Shown here: positions 51,488 to 60,693 of the stretch, piece after piece
Numbering within the stretch: the stretch's first letter is position 1
Layout of the letters: each line of letters opens with the position of its first letter
From: Sporomusa silvacetica DSM 10669
GTDB lineage: Bacteria > Bacillota > Negativicutes > Sporomusales > Sporomusaceae
Length of the DNA stretch: 64,000 bases
Assembly (NCBI RefSeq): GCF_002257705.1
Contig: NZ_LSLK01000070.1
Span: forward strand, 1-64,000
Direction of reading: 5' to 3'
Position numbers and translations under genes: made by a program
The notes under the pieces: generated by a model
What the model was told of the DNA's origin: nothing
What the model saw: only the letters and a program-made list of their open reading frames with translations
The model's database searches: none

Positions 51488-53218
51488 TTACGGGTTTAAA
51501 CGCAGTTCAAGTTCATCAAGCTGGACTGCCCGAGCATATAAGCCCCCTTTGTCAATAAGCTCCTGATGAGTACCCGTTTCCGCCACCCTGCCACCCGTCA
51601 AATATACTACCCTGTCTGAGACCATAATTGTCGACATGCGGTGGGTAATAATAAAGGCTGTCCGCCCTGTGCTGGCTTGTCGAATGGCTGACATAACCTG
51701 TTTTTCGGTATGAGCATCAAGAGCAGCAGTCGGTTCGTCAAAAAGCAATATGGCAGGTTCCATAATTATCGCTCTGGCAATTGCAATCCGCTGTCGCTGA
51801 CCACCTGACAGATTTCCGCCCATTTCTCCTACTATCGAATCATAGCCTTGTGGCAAAGCCATAATAAAGTCGTAAGCATTAGATACTTTAACTGCTTGCT
51901 CAATCTGGCTCAGGGTTGCATTAGGCCTGCCATAGCGAAGGTTTTCAAGAATAGTGGTGTTAAATAGAACTGGTTCCTGTTGAATAAAGCCAATCTGCCG
52001 CCGCAGATCACCAATTTTAAGTTGTCTAATATCTATTCCATCTAAATAAACAGCCCCTTTGTCAGGATCGTAAAAGCGTAAGAGTAAATTAGCAAATGAC
52101 GATTTACCTGCCCCGCTGGGGCCAACAATAGCAATAACCTCACCTGGCCTTGCAAGAATATTAATATCTTCCAGTACCGGATTGCCAGTCTGGTAAGCAA
52201 ATGACACATCCTTAAACTCGACTAATCCCCCAGCCTTAGGCATTTGTAAATAACCATCGACCACCGACGGAGTTTGTTCGTTAAGCAAACTGTTAATACG
52301 CCCCCAGGCTACCACACCAAGTTTCAGACAAGTCAGAGCCTGGCTGATTTTGCGTACAGGCATAGGTATATTGATAATATACACCAGAAAAGCAAACATC
52401 CCGCCAATACTCAGATCACCCTGAATAACCTCCCGCCCACCATACCAGACGATAATAGTTAAACCGATAGCGGCAAGAAATTCTACCAATGACACCAAAA
52501 TTGCACTTAATCGCTGGGCTCTGAGCAATTCGTTTGCTACTTGCTGAATCTTGTCACTGAATTTTTTGTATTCATAACCTTCCCGGACATAACTTTGCAC
52601 GACTATGACCGATATGATCGATTGCTGAATAATGGCTGTGATTTTCGCTAACGTATGTTCAACAAGCACTCCTAATCGGCCAACTTTATTATTAAAAAAA
52701 CTGATGGCAACGACGATAAATGGCAAAGTAGCAAAAGTCACCATCGCCAGCTCCCAATCAAAATAAATCATAATTGCCATGATAGCCAGTAGATTGAGTG
52801 ACTCAACAATAGCGTCAGGAATACCTACAGTAACTGCCTGCTGAATAAACAATAGATCATTGGTAAATAGCGAAATAAGCTCACCTGACGGAGTCTTCAT
52901 GAAATAGGCATAATCTAGTGACTGCAACTTACTGAACATATCCTGCCGCAGTTTAGCCAGCATCTTATTGCCAGCTTTGGCCATACTGTATCCATAAAAA
53001 TAAGAAAATAAACCACGGATGAAGTATAGTATTATAATACCTGCAGTAATCAGATGCAAAAACGAAATATTGCCATTGGTCAGCGCATCGTCAATCAACA
53101 TCTTAACTACCAGCGGCGCCGCCAAGCCCGCTAAACTTGCGACAATAAAACAAATTACCGCTGTTAAAGCTAATAACCAATAAGGTACTATGAATTTTCG
53201 CCAATAAAAACTAAACAT
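51488..53218 (-). CDS. ABC exporter (MsbA/BmrA-type half transporter)
   Basis: A 576-residue fusion of a six-helix membrane domain (residues about 1-310) with an ATPase domain: Walker A GPSGAGKSSFANLLLRFYDP, Q-loop FIQQEPVLF, signature LSGGQRQRIAIARAI, Walker B ILLFDEPTAALD and the switch His in FIITHRMS. It acts as a homodimer or pairs with another half. Substrate may be lipid, drug or peptide; nothing nearby decides. Confidence 0.92.
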   Translation of the reverse strand: MFSFYWRKFIVPYWLLALTAVICFIVASLAGLAAPLVVKMLIDDALTNGNISFLHLITAGIIILYFIRGLFSYFYGYSMAKAGNKMLAKLRQDMFSKLQSLDYAYFMKTPSGELISLFTNDLLFIQQAVTVGIPDAIVESLNLLAIMAIMIYFDWELAMVTFATLPFIVVAISFFNNKVGRLGVLVEHTLAKITAIIQQSIISVIVVQSYVREGYEYKKFSDKIQQVANELLRAQRLSAILVSLVEFLAAIGLTIIVWYGGREVIQGDLSIGGMFAFLVYIINIPMPVRKISQALTCLKLGVVAWGRINSLLNEQTPSVVDGYLQMPKAGGLVEFKDVSFAYQTGNPVLEDINILARPGEVIAIVGPSGAGKSSFANLLLRFYDPDKGAVYLDGIDIRQLKIGDLRRQIGFIQQEPVLFNTTILENLRYGRPNATLSQIEQAVKVSNAYDFIMALPQGYDSIVGEMGGNLSGGQRQRIAIARAIIMEPAILLFDEPTAALDAHTEKQVMSAIRQASTGRTAFIITHRMSTIMVSDRVVYLTGGRVAETGTHQELIDKGGLYARAVQLDELELRLNP

Positions 53219-53303
53219 AATATATCTCCACTATTATAATGCTTGACTTTATACTTATATTGTCTCAGTTCCTATCGTTAAATACAAGTACTCAGGCAAT
53301 AAA

Positions 53304-53329
53304 AAAGGAAGGCTGTCATGCCTTCCTTT
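53304..53329 (-). terminator. terminator of the NlpC/P60 gene
   Basis: AAAGGAAGGC and GCCTTCCTTT arms with a 6-nt loop, followed by TTTATTG on the minus strand, 7 bases after the stop. Confidence 0.85.
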
Positions 53330-53335
53330 CTTACT

Positions 53336-54004
53336 TTACATCACCCGACGAGCACCGATGTAGCACGAACCCCAGTAACCACTATCTAGACTGTCAATTT
53401 TTACACCGCTACTAGACGTAGCACTGATAAATCTACTATCACCAATATAGATGCCGACATGAGATGCTCCTGAAGTGTAAGTGCTAAAAAACACCAAGTC
53501 TCCAGGCTGAAGACGACCGTAAGATACATGCCGCCCAACTTCAAATTGTTCATCAGCCATTCGTGGCAAATAGACGCCGCTCTGAGCAAAAACATAGCGA
53601 GTGAAGCCAGAACAGTCAAAACCGTCAGGGCTTGTCCCACCAAATACATACGGTACACCTCTGTAACGCATGGAAGTCTGAATGATACGCCTTACCGAAG
53701 CGGTAGAGGAATCACGACTGGCTGGAATATCCCGTCCCATCAGAGCACGATAAGTTTGTGCTCCAATAACACCATCTGATTCAAGACCACGCTCTTTTTG
53801 GAACGATTTAACCGCATTAACTGTTAAGTTTCCAAAATCGCCGTCCGCTGCACCGGCATTAAACCCCAGATTATTAAGCTGAGCTTGAATAGCGGCTACA
53901 TCATCTCCCTGGTCGCCAGCCTCATATGTACTCGCAGCGTGGGCCAAAGTAGCTGTCCCTAAAAAGAGGCATAAAGCGACAATAAGCCTGAAAAACTTTT
54001 GCAA
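53336..54004 (-). CDS. secreted NlpC/P60 peptidoglycan endopeptidase with PG-binding domain
   Basis: A 222-residue protein: signal peptide (LIVALCLFLGTATLAHAAS), a peptidoglycan-binding-1 domain (GDQGDDVAAIQAQLNNLGF...GVIGAQTYRALMG, about residues 31-92) and an NlpC/P60 domain with catalytic Cys in GFDCSGFTRYVF and His in GASHVGIYIGDSRFI. It cleaves D-Glu/meso-DAP-type peptide bonds in the wall. TTG start with AGGAG 9 bases upstream. It is controlled by a c-di-AMP riboswitch. Confidence 0.92.
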   Translation of the reverse strand: MQKFFRLIVALCLFLGTATLAHAASTYEAGDQGDDVAAIQAQLNNLGFNAGAADGDFGNLTVNAVKSFQKERGLESDGVIGAQTYRALMGRDIPASRDSSTASVRRIIQTSMRYRGVPYVFGGTSPDGFDCSGFTRYVFAQSGVYLPRMADEQFEVGRHVSYGRLQPGDLVFFSTYTSGASHVGIYIGDSRFISATSSSGVKIDSLDSGYWGSCYIGARRVM

Positions 54005-54015
54005 ATTTGGTTTCT

Positions 54016-54150
54016 CCTCTCACTTGCCTCCGAGGTTAGCTGACGGGTTAGGGTTGCAGGCACCCTACTTGAAAAGCTGACGCTTGTCAAGTTTCACCCC
54101 CTTAATTGGTTCCCCCGTACCTGAGCTGGATTCGGCTTTCTTAACGCTCT
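54016..54150 (-). promoter_or_regulatory. cyclic-di-AMP (ydaO/yuaA) riboswitch
   Basis: On the minus strand GCCGAATCCAGCTCAGGTAC, GGGGGAACCAATTAAGGGGG, TGAAAC and then CCCTAACCCGTCAGCTAACC TCGGAGGC match the conserved ydaO core. It lies directly upstream of the NlpC/P60 gene; high c-di-AMP should switch the gene off. Wall hydrolases are frequent targets of this class. The rest of the 54005-54220 gap is plain sequence. Confidence 0.93.
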
Positions 54151-54220
54151 ATAAATTACTATTCGGCTTAAATTTAGAAAATCCTTCCCAAAAATCGTGT
54201 TTTTTTTTACATTTATTAGG

Positions 54221-55204
54221 TCAACTTCTTTTCTCGCTAAATGGCGCCTGTTTATCTTTTGCCATTTGTGGGCCAAGCTCAGCCCGCAACCAGTAAAGAG
54301 GACGCTGCTTTACTTCTTCAAATATCCGACCAACATACTCTCCAATTATACCAATTCCCGCCAATTGCAAGCCGCCTAGGAGCAAAATACTGGCGGTAAT
54401 TGTCGACCAACCAGGAACTGCTTCATCGGTAAAGATTTTTATGTAGAGAACATGCAGGGTTAGACCAATACTTACAGATCCCAACAGAATCCCTATGTAA
54501 AATGCAAAACGAAGTGGTGTTTTAGAATAAGCAGTAATCCCATCAAGAGCAAAATGCAGCATTTTTTTTAAAGAGAACTTAGATTGGCCGGCAAACCGTT
54601 TGGGAGCAATAAATTCGATGTTAGTTTGACGGTAGCCAATTGCGCTAATCATACCACGAATAAATCTGGCTCGTTCATGAAAGCGCCGAAAGCTGTCTAC
54701 CACCTGCTTGTCTAATAATCTAAAATCTGAACCACCCTCGGCAACCTGGACATTCGATAAGGCATTCATCAACTTATAAAACATACCTGAGGTAAAATTT
54801 TTAAACCAGGACACGCCTTCAGTATTTATCCTGACTGTTTGGACAACCTGAAAGCCTTCCTCCCATTTACTAATTAACAACGGTACCATTTCCGGCGGAT
54901 GTTGCATATCACCATCCATAGTGATTATCGCATCTCCCTGGGCATGATCCAGGCCACAGGTTAAGGCCACCTGATGACCAAAGTTACGCGCCATAATAAG
55001 CGCCCGCACCCGCTTATCGCCAGTAGTTAACCGCTCCAAAATAAGCGGAGTGGCATCACTTGAGCCATCATCGACAAAAATAATTTCAAAACAGTATGCC
55101 AGTTGTTCCATATGTTTAACAACTTCACTATAGAAATTGTCAATATTTTCCTGTTCGTTATATACTGGCACAACAATAGATATCAATTTATTGATTACAC
55201 CCAT
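54221..55204 (-). CDS. family 2 glycosyltransferase (DPM1/GtrB-like)
   Basis: A 327-residue protein with ISIVVPVYNEQENIDNFY, the nucleotide-sugar/metal DxD in TMDGDMQHPPE, and two C-terminal membrane helices (FAFYIGILLGSVSIGLTLHV and ASILLLGGLQLAGIGIIGEY). It probably transfers a sugar from a nucleotide to undecaprenyl phosphate for glycan decoration. No flippase or acceptor gene lies beside it. Confidence 0.9.
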   Translation of the reverse strand: MGVINKLISIVVPVYNEQENIDNFYSEVVKHMEQLAYCFEIIFVDDGSSDATPLILERLTTGDKRVRALIMARNFGHQVALTCGLDHAQGDAIITMDGDMQHPPEMVPLLISKWEEGFQVVQTVRINTEGVSWFKNFTSGMFYKLMNALSNVQVAEGGSDFRLLDKQVVDSFRRFHERARFIRGMISAIGYRQTNIEFIAPKRFAGQSKFSLKKMLHFALDGITAYSKTPLRFAFYIGILLGSVSIGLTLHVLYIKIFTDEAVPGWSTITASILLLGGLQLAGIGIIGEYVGRIFEEVKQRPLYWLRAELGPQMAKDKQAPFSEKRS

Positions 55205-55287
55205 CTACTATGCAAGCCTCCTTGTCACCACTATATTATTACACTGCTGGCGTATGATTGCAAATACACACTATAAAAAGAAAGCAT

Positions 55288-55320
55288 AAAACCTGCTTTG
55301 CAAATTACAAAGCAGGTTTT
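55288..55320. terminator. terminator of aroH and the hydrogenase operon
   Basis: Perfect 13-bp arms AAAACCTGCTTTG and CAAAGCAGGTTTT with a 7-nt loop, 25 bases after the aroH stop. Confidence 0.88.
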
Positions 55321-55344
55321 AAAACGAGAATCATATCGTTATCA

Positions 55345-55704
55345 CTAAATGTCTTGACGCAAACTGGCAGCACCATGTAGGTAGACATTCTTAATGCCTT
55401 GCTGCCTCAAATCAGTATTCCACAAAATCAGTACGCGAATACAAAGTGCCGGCGCATCAGGGCACTCGATTTCTTGCGTCCCGAATAGCGGTACTTGCGT
55501 CCAACCAAACTTTCTTGCCCCGGCTGCCGGAAAGGCAGCGTTCAAGTCAGGAGTTGAGCTAAAGATTACTGCCCCAATATCTTCGGTATTCAGCAAGTTT
55601 TCCCGTAAGATTGCCGCAAGCAGTTCAGCTACACATTCAAATATTTCTTCACGATTATTAGTTGTAACAGTTGTCGCACCACGAATACCGCGTAGTATAA
55701 TCAC
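55345..55704 (-). CDS. aroH: AroH-type chorismate mutase
   Basis: About 119 residues: LRGIRGATTVTTNNREEIFE (active-site Arg), AVIFSSTPDLNAAFPAAGAR and CIRVLILWNT match the monofunctional Bacillus-type enzyme. It converts chorismate to prephenate. The frame is open to 55839, but homology begins at about 55704, where a GTG follows GGGGAG closely (spacing only about 2, so the exact start is unsure). It lies 88 bases after the hydrogenase operon and may be read with it. Confidence 0.9.
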   Translation of the reverse strand: MIILRGIRGATTVTTNNREEIFECVAELLAAILRENLLNTEDIGAVIFSSTPDLNAAFPAAGARKFGWTQVPLFGTQEIECPDAPALCIRVLILWNTDLRQQGIKNVYLHGAASLRQDI

Positions 55705-55792
55705 CACTCCCCAAGAAAGAATTAAGTAAACTACCATATAATATACGCATAAATTAGTATTTTTCCTGCTAGCTTTGTACATTGTTATGTTA

Positions 55793-56107
55793 TTAATCCT
55801 GTTTTGGCGGTTTATTGCACCGGCAAGAATCACAGTCATGGCACCGCCACCAACCGCATTCGGGGCAAACAGTATCTGACTGATTAAGTTCTATGTATTG
55901 TCCCTGCTCATATTCCCGCCAGCAAAAAGTGGCTCCTGATACCTTTTTTAACTTCACTGCCCGCGTATCTACCCAAAGTTTTTGGTCAAAGACTGTAATT
56001 AATAGCTCATGACAGCTATTTTCCTGGTTATACCGGTAATCTTCGGCGGGAAATACCTCTGGTTCTTCTCTCAGGGTAAGAATAACATACAGAACACGGT
56101 AGTTCAA
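55793..56107 (-). CDS. Cys-rich protein of unknown function in the hydrogenase operon
   Basis: About 104 residues from a TTG behind GGGGGGTGGGG. The first 70 residues look like a small beta-rich domain (YVILTLREEPEVFPAEDY, HELLITVFDQKLWVDTRAV); the tail CPECGWWRCHDCDSC RCNKP has six cysteines in CxxC/CxxxC spacing, suitable for zinc or an iron-sulfur centre. It follows the maturation protease by 27 bases. Possibly a hydrogenase accessory factor; not recognised. Confidence 0.65.
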   Translation of the reverse strand: MNYRVLYVILTLREEPEVFPAEDYRYNQENSCHELLITVFDQKLWVDTRAVKLKKVSGATFCWREYEQGQYIELNQSDTVCPECGWWRCHDCDSCRCNKPPKQD

Positions 56108-56134
56108 AGCCCCACCCCCCGCATTTGTAAATTA

Positions 56135-56617
56135 CTATGTATGCGGAAGGCAGTTTATACCCCAAGAATCCAAAACAGCAAGCGTCCGTAGTACAGCCTG
56201 ATCAATAGTCGGTTGTACAACCTGACTCAACTCAAGACCAATATCAATAACAGCTGGCTGAACGCCCAAAACGACTATTTCTTTTACTGGCTCTTCTAAG
56301 AGTTCGAGTGCTGTCAGCACATCCTGAACCCCTAATTCGTGCATAGATACCTTTTGTTTAAAATAGACCTTAACTTCTTCATTGGCAAATTGATAAAACT
56401 CGCCAGGCATGCCGCCACCGTTTATCGCGTCGATAATCAGCAGACAATCGACACCAGCAATAAAGCGTAGTAGTTCCATCCCAAGAGTGCCGCCATCAAG
56501 AATTTGCACATGTTCCGGGAATATATAGCGCCGGGTGATTTCTTCAACCACCCGGACACCAAACCCCTCATCTTGCATTAATATATTACCAACACCGAGA
56601 ACAACGATTTTTTCCAT
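56135..56617 (-). CDS. hybD: [NiFe] hydrogenase maturation endopeptidase
   Basis: A 160-residue protease with VVLGVGNILMQDEGFGVRVV, the nickel-ligand Asp/Glu and His residues in ILDGGTLGMELL and SMHELGVQDVL. It removes the C-terminal peptide of the large subunit after nickel insertion. AGGAG lies 9 bases before the ATG. It is just downstream of the cytochrome gene. Confidence 0.92.
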   Translation of the reverse strand: MEKIVVLGVGNILMQDEGFGVRVVEEITRRYIFPEHVQILDGGTLGMELLRFIAGVDCLLIIDAINGGGMPGEFYQFANEEVKVYFKQKVSMHELGVQDVLTALELLEEPVKEIVVLGVQPAVIDIGLELSQVVQPTIDQAVLRTLAVLDSWGINCLPHT

Positions 56618-56629
56618 AGGTAAAAACTC

Positions 56630-57352
56630 CTACTTTGCCTTGCATTTCTTGGTATCTATCAGATCTCCAGCATCGTCAGGCTCTTCTTCCATATATTTAA
56701 TACCCGAAAACATAGATGATACCTCGCCGCCCTTTTCCGTAAAATCAGCCCTGATGGCCATATAGACATGGACGATGACAAACAGGATGATAAACCAGGC
56801 AACAAAGTGATGAATCAGATGTACCACATATTCATTGACCAGCCAGTTGCTGAAAGGGCCAAAGATTTTTGCCAAAAACCGGTTAGGCTCAACCATGTAA
56901 TACATAGCAAATCCGGTTATGATTTCAATTAAAAACATGAAATACACTGCTAAATAACCTGACCTAGCTAATGAATTTCTTAAATAGGGCCGATGTTTGC
57001 TGCGCAGAAACATATAGTGCAGCTGAGTATCCATAATCCCGGTCCAATACAGTTTCGTCCAGGGTTTAGGAAGCAACCTATCGCCCGGATTAATAATAAA
57101 GCCATAAATACGCGGGATAAAAGAAATGACAAGGATATAGGCAGTGAAAAAATGGATATACCGTATCATCTCCATCGACATACCATTAGTAACAGCGAAA
57201 GTGGGTTCCATCCCCTGTGTCCCCAGGAAAAAGGGGTTACCGATGTACAGTCCGGTAACAAACAGGATAAATACACATATTACCATGACCCAGTGGAAAA
57301 TCCGTATCCATGGGCTAAACAGGTAATAGGGTTTCATAGCTCCTTGACGCAT
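56630..57352 (-). CDS. Ni/Fe-hydrogenase b-type cytochrome subunit
   Basis: About 240 residues of the HyaC/HupC family with four or five membrane helices: RIFHWVMVICVFILFVTGLY, IRYIHFFTAYILVISFIPRI, AVYFMFLIEIITGFAMYYM, HLIHHFVAWFIILFVIVHVY; His residues in these segments bind two hemes. It anchors the enzyme and passes electrons to menaquinone. Start at 57352 behind AGGAGG (9 bases); the longer frame overlaps the large-subunit gene. Confidence 0.9.
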   Translation of the reverse strand: MRQGAMKPYYLFSPWIRIFHWVMVICVFILFVTGLYIGNPFFLGTQGMEPTFAVTNGMSMEMIRYIHFFTAYILVISFIPRIYGFIINPGDRLLPKPWTKLYWTGIMDTQLHYMFLRSKHRPYLRNSLARSGYLAVYFMFLIEIITGFAMYYMVEPNRFLAKIFGPFSNWLVNEYVVHLIHHFVAWFIILFVIVHVYMAIRADFTEKGGEVSSMFSGIKYMEEEPDDAGDLIDTKKCKAK

Positions 57353-57371
57353 GACCGGTATCCTCCTTTTT

Positions 57372-59264
57372 CTATAAATACGGGTCTGTGCGAACGACAG
57401 TAATTTCCTTACCCTCTTTATCAAACAGATGGGTAGCGCAGGCTAAGCATGGATCAAATGAATGCAGCACCCGTAGTATTTCAAGTGGTTTTTCAGCAAT
57501 CTTTACTTTGGTTTCAATCATGCTGGCTTCATACGCACCATATCCGGCTTTGCCGTCCCGGGGACAAGCATTCCAGGTAGAAGGAACAATAGCCTGATAG
57601 TTGTCAATTTTTCCATTTTTAATTGTTACCCAATGACTAAGACCACCGCGCGGTGCTTCGTGCAGCCCCACACCTTTAGCTTCCTTGGGCCAAGTTGCTG
57701 GGTCCCATTTAGCCGTATTGGCCACGGTGGTATCACCAGCTTTGATATTATTTATCAGCTTATCAAAGAAATATTTATTTATATAGGCACTCAGTTGAGC
57801 ATCCAGTCCGCGGACGGCTGTCCGTCCCACCGTGGTAAGCATCCAGGTTTCCGGTGGTAAATTAAGAAGCTTGGACACAGCGTCAACTTGCTCGACCATA
57901 AGTTTTTCCGCCCAAGTTGGCTGTTGAATAATACCTTGTTTAACCTTAGTATATACAACAATATACTTAGCCAGCGGACCAACCTCTGCCATCTTACCAT
58001 TCCATTTAGGAGTCTTTATCCAGGAATACTTGCCAGTTTCATCAAGATATTTCCAATTGGTCTTAGTTCCTTCCTTAGGACCGGTATATTGTGGATTGGT
58101 AACGCCATTCCAAGGATGAAGATCCTTACCAGCTTCGGGATAATTGTACCACGAATGTTCAACCCCTTCAGCCAATACATTCGGATCGCTTAAGTCTTTG
58201 CCTTCAAGCGGATAGAACGAAGCTTTTCCCACACCTTGACTAAAGTTTTCGACAACACCGCTTGAATTGACTAATAAATTTTTAAAATACTCGCCGTTAG
58301 CAACACCACTATAGTGTTCTTCCGGAAAATCCCCAAAAGATAATACCCTCTGTCCGGCCAAGCCGCCGCCATCCACGTAGCCTGCCTTAACAAATAAATC
58401 GCCAATCACCAATAAATCTGGAATATAAAAATTATTTACCAAATCTATACCCAGATTAATTGAGGTGTCCACAAGTGCTAAGCGCTCAGTATTGACTGGT
58501 GCATTCATATCATTCATGGAGATCGAGCAGGGCATCCCCCCGACAATATAGTGAGGATGGGGATTTTTGCCGCCAAAAACGAGATGCGAGTAAACTAGTT
58601 CCCGCTGACGGTCAAGCATGTTTAAATAATGAGACACTGCCATCAGATGTGCTTCTGGCGGCAATACATTGTAATCAGGATGATCCCAGTAATGACCCGC
58701 AAAAATGCCAAGTTGTCCACTCTCGACAATGGCCTTTATCTTATTTTGGATTTCTCGAAAGTAAGCGGTGGTGGCTTTGGGGAAATCCTTAGGATAGGCA
58801 CTGGTAGCAAAACTAACAGGGCCTTCAAACTTAAGACTATATTTTTCCAGCACGGTATTTTGGAGAGCGGCCGTAGCCGCTGGATCGGCCTTGAGCGCAG
58901 CAACCGGACTTACCCAGTCTAACGCATGCAGATGATAAAAATGCACAATATGATCATGAACCATTTGGGAAGCAGCAATTATATTGCGAATATAGTTGGC
59001 ATTTTTGGGGATTTCTATGCCCAATGCATCTTCAACAGCCCGTAAGCAACCTAAGGCATGTACAGTTGTACATACGCCGCAAATCCGTTGGGCAAACACC
59101 CAGGCATCCCTTGGATCGCGGCCCTTCAAGACCAATTCAATACCTCGCCACGCAGTACCGCTAGATAGCGCATCCTCGACTTTACCGGTAGCTTCATCTA
59201 CTTTGATTTCTACCCGCAGATGACCTTCAATCCGGTTTATTGGGTCAACAACGATATGTTTCAT
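57372..59264 (-). CDS. hybC: [NiFe] hydrogenase large subunit (group 1, membrane-bound)
   Basis: A 630-residue catalytic subunit. The nickel ligands are in RICGVCTTVHA (about residues 61-71) and in DPCLACATH near the C-terminus; the tail after that His (LFDKEGKEITVVRTDPYL) is the peptide removed by the maturation protease. It binds the Ni-Fe(CN)2CO centre and oxidises hydrogen on the outer side of the membrane. GGAGG lies 10 bases before the ATG; the small-subunit gene ends 22 bases upstream. Confidence 0.96.
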   Translation of the reverse strand: MKHIVVDPINRIEGHLRVEIKVDEATGKVEDALSSGTAWRGIELVLKGRDPRDAWVFAQRICGVCTTVHALGCLRAVEDALGIEIPKNANYIRNIIAASQMVHDHIVHFYHLHALDWVSPVAALKADPAATAALQNTVLEKYSLKFEGPVSFATSAYPKDFPKATTAYFREIQNKIKAIVESGQLGIFAGHYWDHPDYNVLPPEAHLMAVSHYLNMLDRQRELVYSHLVFGGKNPHPHYIVGGMPCSISMNDMNAPVNTERLALVDTSINLGIDLVNNFYIPDLLVIGDLFVKAGYVDGGGLAGQRVLSFGDFPEEHYSGVANGEYFKNLLVNSSGVVENFSQGVGKASFYPLEGKDLSDPNVLAEGVEHSWYNYPEAGKDLHPWNGVTNPQYTGPKEGTKTNWKYLDETGKYSWIKTPKWNGKMAEVGPLAKYIVVYTKVKQGIIQQPTWAEKLMVEQVDAVSKLLNLPPETWMLTTVGRTAVRGLDAQLSAYINKYFFDKLINNIKAGDTTVANTAKWDPATWPKEAKGVGLHEAPRGGLSHWVTIKNGKIDNYQAIVPSTWNACPRDGKAGYGAYEASMIETKVKIAEKPLEILRVLHSFDPCLACATHLFDKEGKEITVVRTDPYL

Positions 59265-59286
59265 CTAAGCCGTTCCTCCTCATCCC

Positions 59287-60417
59287 CTATTCATTATCCT
59301 GGCCGCGCTCCGGCTTATGTTCATCAGTGTTTTCTAACGCTTTCTCTGCTTTAGACTCGTGCATTTTGTGTTGGACATAGGATGCTATGCCATGAGTCAC
59401 TACGCCAGCGGTAGTGACACCTGCCAAGACAGCGCCTACTTTGTCAGCGTTAGCAATGGTATTAGGTACTGGGATATTAGGCAATCGCTCGTAGAAGGGA
59501 TCATTATCCCAGAAGTTGTTGGCAGCACAGGCTACACAAGGGGCACCCGATTGAATTGGATAGCTCATGCCATTCCACCACCGCATATTACCGCAGGAAT
59601 TGTAGGCTTCAGGCCCCCGACAGCCTACCTTATACAAACACCAACCGGCTTTACTTGCCATATCATCAAACTTCTCCACAAACATTCCAGAATCAAAGAA
59701 AGGACGTCGGTAACAGGTGTCATGAATCCTGTTACCAAAAAATTGTTTGGGCCGTCCCTGGTTATCAACTGGTGGTAATTGACCAAATAAGACATAGTGC
59801 ATAATTGTGCCTGTCAGTACTTCAGGAATTGGCGGACAACCAGGCACTTTGATAATGGGCTTGCCACTAATTACTTCACTGACAGACATCGATTTAGTAG
59901 GATTGGGCCTAGCCGCCTGAATACCACCCCAGGCAGCACAAGAGCCATTTTCAATAATGGCAGCAGCACCTTTAGCTACATGTTTCAAGGTCTCAATAAT
60001 TGGCTTACCGCCCACCATGCAATATATACCATTTTCCGCTTCCGGAACAGCCCCTTCAAATACCAATAGATACTGACCGGAATATTTTTGCATAGTTTCT
60101 TCTAAATGCTGCTCTAACTGCTCACCAGCAGTAGCTGCCAGTACGTCCATATATTCAAGAGCAATCATATTAAGAACCAGGTCTGAGGCCAATGGTGACT
60201 GGGACCGGATAAAACTTTCATCACAGCCTGTACATTCATGACCATGAAGCCAAATCACCGGCGGTAATGGTTTTTTCTCAGCAGCCTCTATGACTTGCGG
60301 TAGTAGTTCAGTGGATAACCCCATAATGCTAGTCAAGGCCACACATGTTTTGAGAAAGTCACGCCTGCTGATATTCTTCTTCTGAAATACTTTCCAAAGA
60401 GTATCCCGCTTTTCCAT
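59287..60417 (-). CDS. [NiFe] hydrogenase small subunit with Tat signal and membrane anchor
   Basis: A 376-residue protein: twin-arginine signal SRRDFLKTCVALTSIMGLS (residues about 17-36), proximal-cluster start in LHGHECTGCDESFIRS, further cluster cysteines (GSCAAWGG, CYRRPFF, CRGPEAYNSCG, CVACAAN), and a C-terminal hydrophobic anchor (KVGAVLAGVTTAGVVTHG) with a charged tail. It carries the iron-sulfur relay and exports the folded large subunit with it. First gene of the operon, behind AAGGGGGGCG. Confidence 0.95.
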   Translation of the reverse strand: MEKRDTLWKVFQKKNISRRDFLKTCVALTSIMGLSTELLPQVIEAAEKKPLPPVIWLHGHECTGCDESFIRSQSPLASDLVLNMIALEYMDVLAATAGEQLEQHLEETMQKYSGQYLLVFEGAVPEAENGIYCMVGGKPIIETLKHVAKGAAAIIENGSCAAWGGIQAARPNPTKSMSVSEVISGKPIIKVPGCPPIPEVLTGTIMHYVLFGQLPPVDNQGRPKQFFGNRIHDTCYRRPFFDSGMFVEKFDDMASKAGWCLYKVGCRGPEAYNSCGNMRWWNGMSYPIQSGAPCVACAANNFWDNDPFYERLPNIPVPNTIANADKVGAVLAGVTTAGVVTHGIASYVQHKMHESKAEKALENTDEHKPERGQDNE

Positions 60418-60543
60418 AGTCGCCCCCCTTAAAAAATAGTACTACTTACTAATCCTTATTTTGCTATTCTACTTTTTTTCACAGTTTCCTTTTAATTTAT
60501 CAGAATAATTTTTACTTTGTTAGATTTCCATTCCTGGTAGCAA

Positions 60544-60583
60544 TTATGCACAAGTAGCAAGCCAGCCTGCTACTTGTGCATAA
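60544..60583. repeat. perfect 16-bp inverted repeat upstream of the hydrogenase operon
   Basis: TTATGCACAAGTAGCA and TGCTACTTGTGCATAA separated by 8 bases, about 127 bases before the hydrogenase start. There is no U-tract on the minus strand, so it is an operator or leader structure rather than a terminator. Confidence 0.6.
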
Positions 60584-60590
60584 TGAAAAA

Positions 60591-60665
60591 ACGAGATTGC
60601 CACATTTCCGCTCGCCATAACCCATTATCTGGTGATCATAGCAAACGATTGCGAACTAATCTCGT
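60591..60665 (-). terminator. terminator of the radical SAM gene
   Basis: Base stem ACGAGATT/AATCTCGT spanning a long imperfect hairpin, followed on the minus strand by TTTTTTC. It lies between the NirJ2-like gene and the hydrogenase leader. Confidence 0.65.
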
Positions 60666-60693
60666 CTTATCGTTTATTTCGTATCAGCTATTA

